A stretch of DNA of 7,467 bases from Porphyromonas sp. (GTDB lineage Bacteria; Bacteroidota; Bacteroidia; Bacteroidales; Porphyromonadaceae). A program made the translations under genes and the position numbers. Shown in pieces: positions 5,929 to 7,467 of the stretch. Location of the stretch: the NCBI GenBank assembly GCA_029983505.1, contig JASBZK010000058.1:1-7467 (forward strand), read 5' to 3'. Every line of letters starts with the position of its first letter. Positions within the stretch are counted from its first letter, which is position 1. Under the pieces are notes generated by a model. It did not search any database, was not told where the DNA came from, and was given only the letters and a program-made list of their open reading frames with translations.

Positions 5929-7299
5929 ATGACCACTTTCGATTTAATCGTCATAGGCGGCGGTCCCGGCGGGTACAACTCCGCCGCGCTTGCTGCAGAC
6001 AACGGGCTGAAAACTGCCCTTTTCGAGAAAAACAAGGTAGGAGGCGTCTGCCTCAACGAGGGCTGTATCCCCACGAAGGCCCTCCTCCACTCGGCCAACC
6101 TCTTCGACACGATGCGCGAGGCCAAAAAGTACGGCATCACCGTCGACGGGGACATCGTGCCGGATTACGGCAAGATCGCGGCCCGGAAGAGCAAGATCGT
6201 CCGTAAGCTCGTCCTCGGAGTGTCTCAGAAACTGAAAGCCGCAGGCGTGGAAGTCATCTCCGCCGAGGCCAAGATCTCCTCCAAAAACAGCGACGGGACG
6301 TTTGTCGTCACCGCCGCAGGCGAGGAATACGTGTCCAAGTATGTCCTCCTCTGCACCGGTTCAGAGACGGCCGTTCCCCCCATACCGGGTCTTGCTGACT
6401 CCGGGTACTGGACCAGCCGCGAAGCCCTTGATGCCAAAGAGCTTCCCGAGTCTGTGGTCGTCATCGGCGGCGGTGTGATCGGGATGGAGTTCGTTTCCGT
6501 ATGGACGAGTCTCGGTGTGCCCGTGACCGTCGTGGAGATGATGCCGAAGATCCTCGGACGGATGGACAGTGAGCTCTCGCTCCTCCTTCAGAAAGAGTAC
6601 GAGAAGAGGGGCGTACGCTTCCTCCTCTCCACCAAAGTCGTAGGCGCTTCGCCCGAAGGGATTGAAGTGGAGACGGCAGAGGGCGAAAAGATGGAAGTCA
6701 AAGCGGCCAAGATACTCCTCTCGGCAGGGCGCAGAGTCGTCTCTCGCGACTTGGGACTCGAAGAGCTCGGTGTGGAGATGAACCGCGGTGCCGTCCTGAC
6801 GAACGAATATATGGAGACAAACGTCCCCGGGCTCTATGCCGCAGGCGACGTGACGGCAAGGAGTATGCTCGCGCACTCCGCCATCCGTATGGGCGAAGTA
6901 GCCGTGCACCACATCCTTGGACAGACGGACGACGTGATGCACTACGACGCCATCCCGGGCGTGATTTACACGCACCCCGAGTTTGCGAGTGTGGGCGCCA
7001 CCGAGGACGACCTCAAGGCCGGCGGCACCCCGTATCGTCTCCGCAAGATCCAGATGGCTTTCGCAGGACGTTTCGTGGTGGAGAATGAGGGCGGCAACGG
7101 GGTCTTCAAGCTCTTGACGGACGAAAAGGATCGCGTCATCGGCGCTCAGATGCTCGGTAATCCCGCTTCCGAAATCATCTTCTACATCGGTCAGGCCATT
7201 ACCCAGGGACTCACTATCGGCGACCTCCGCAAGCAGGTGTACCCGCACCCCACGGTTGGCGAGATCATCCACGAGATCGCCTACGAGCCTGCGCTCTGA
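5929..7299 (+). CDS. lpdA: Dihydrolipoamide dehydrogenase (E3)
   Basis: This FAD flavoenzyme reoxidises dihydrolipoyl groups and reduces NAD+. It is the shared E3 of 2-oxoacid dehydrogenase complexes and the L-protein of glycine cleavage. The 456-residue product has normal length. It shows the N-terminal FAD motif GGGPGG (10-15), the redox disulfide C41/C46 in GGVCLNEGCIPTK, the NAD-binding GGGVIG (180-185), the second FAD motif around GLYAAGDV, and the C-terminal active pair H440/E445 in HPTVGE. All residues needed for dihydrolipoamide dehydrogenase activity are visible, which argues against mercuric or glutathione reductase. No lipoyl E2 or glycine cleavage gene is in the window, so the partner complex is unknown. 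The gap from efp is short and has no terminator or clear promoter, so co-transcription is plausible. The start has no Shine-Dalgarno site. Transcription probably ends at the hairpin starting at 7335. Confidence 0.96.
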   Translation: MTTFDLIVIGGGPGGYNSAALAADNGLKTALFEKNKVGGVCLNEGCIPTKALLHSANLFDTMREAKKYGITVDGDIVPDYGKIAARKSKIVRKLVLGVSQKLKAAGVEVISAEAKISSKNSDGTFVVTAAGEEYVSKYVLLCTGSETAVPPIPGLADSGYWTSREALDAKELPESVVVIGGGVIGMEFVSVWTSLGVPVTVVEMMPKILGRMDSELSLLLQKEYEKRGVRFLLSTKVVGASPEGIEVETAEGEKMEVKAAKILLSAGRRVVSRDLGLEELGVEMNRGAVLTNEYMETNVPGLYAAGDVTARSMLAHSAIRMGEVAVHHILGQTDDVMHYDAIPGVIYTHPEFASVGATEDDLKAGGTPYRLRKIQMAFAGRFVVENEGGNGVFKLLTDEKDRVIGAQMLGNPASEIIFYIGQAITQGLTIGDLRKQVYPHPTVGEIIHEIAYEPAL

Positions 7300-7334
7300 C
7301 TCTCGCTTCACAAGAAGTAAGAATCTGAAATGTA

Positions 7335-7374
7335 CGAGACACGTACCGGGGCAATCGCCTCGGTACGTGTCTCG
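7335..7374. terminator. Long hairpin after lpd, probable terminator
   Basis: The arm 7335-7352 (CGAGACACGTACCGGGGC) pairs with 7357-7374 over 18 bp with one G-U pair, around the loop AATC. It begins 35 bases after the lpd stop. The following bases, GTCTCTTCTATG, are pyrimidine-rich but not a true T-run, so termination may be imperfect or helped by another factor. The arms contain GAGACACGTACC, close to GAGACACGGACC in the clpB hairpin, so the two hairpins look related. Confidence 0.65.
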
Positions 7375-7421
7375 GTCTCTTCTATGTCCGTGCAAAAAGA
7401 GACTCCCGGTCTGTACCAAAA
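7353..7421 (-). repeat. Three units of the 23-bp-period repeat (minus orientation)
   Basis: On the minus strand the cores start at 7414 (ACAGACCG), 7391 (ACGGACAT) and 7368 (ACGTACCG), exactly 23 bases apart. The first two are preceded by ttttggt and tttttgc, as in the first two units after prfB. The third core is the 3' arm of the hairpin at 7335-7374, so repeat and hairpin are in phase. AAAATTTT (7418-7425) borders the cluster. Confidence 0.65.
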
Positions 7422-7424
7422 TTT

Positions 7425-7456
7425 TAGTAAGTAGTCAGCAGTCAGTAGTCAGCAGT
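7425..7456 (+). repeat. Heptamer tandem repeat (YAGTCAG)
   Basis: Units TAGTAAG, TAGTCAG, CAGTCAG, TAGTCAG and a partial CAGT follow one another with a strict 7-base period. It is a short simple-sequence tract in the intergenic region after lpd, next to the 23-bp repeat cluster. Copy number may vary between strains. No gene is visible between 7300 and the window end. Confidence 0.8.
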
Positions 7457-7467
7457 TTTGTCCGACC

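Noticed and set aside
6361..7419. 352-residue open frame on the minus strand opposite lpd
   Set aside because: It mirrors the lpd coding frame, is rich in His/Asp/Val as antisense shadows are, and runs through the terminator hairpin.

Overview
The window looks like a chromosomal housekeeping stretch from a Bacteroidota bacterium, probably order Bacteroidales and possibly near Porphyromonas. The reasons are: start codons with no usable Shine-Dalgarno sequence, two matches to the Bacteroidota promoter element TAnnTTTG placed sensibly upstream of genes, a Bacteroidota-like ClpB N-terminus, and GC-rich coding with C/G-ending codons. The genus is a guess; the phylum is fairly secure.

Layout from left to right: (1) a 133-base leader with an 8-bp hairpin, then clpB (+), the AAA+ disaggregase; (2) a strong hairpin terminator and a short repeat cluster in the convergent gap; (3) an EamA/DMT-type membrane transporter on the minus strand; (4) a divergent promoter region with one TAnnTTTG element for each direction and a G-rich tract; (5) prfB (+), peptide release factor 2, split by the classic programmed +1 frameshift (in-frame UGA after codon 21), so the true gene starts at 4035; (6) a 152-base gap holding a four-unit degenerate tandem repeat of 23-bp period; (7) efp (+), elongation factor P; (8) lpdA-like dihydrolipoamide dehydrogenase (+), 52 bases after efp; (9) a terminal intergenic region with an 18-bp stem hairpin, three more units of the 23-bp repeat in inverse orientation, and a 7-bp tandem repeat.

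Two genes serve translation: RF2 ends translation at UGA/UAA and EF-P rescues ribosomes at proline stretches. ClpB serves protein quality control and Lpd serves 2-oxoacid dehydrogenase or glycine cleavage complexes. The set is not one pathway; only efp-lpd are close enough to suggest co-transcription.

The least ordinary content is non-coding. A 23-bp-period repeat with core ACAGACCG (variants ACGTACCG, ACGGACAT, ACGGGCAT) appears in all three gaps that follow a gene end, keeps its phase through neighbouring terminator hairpins, and in one place supplies the last codons and stop of the transporter. The prfB frameshift is the second point of interest: its Shine-Dalgarno-like stimulator is kept intact in a genome whose genes otherwise start without one.
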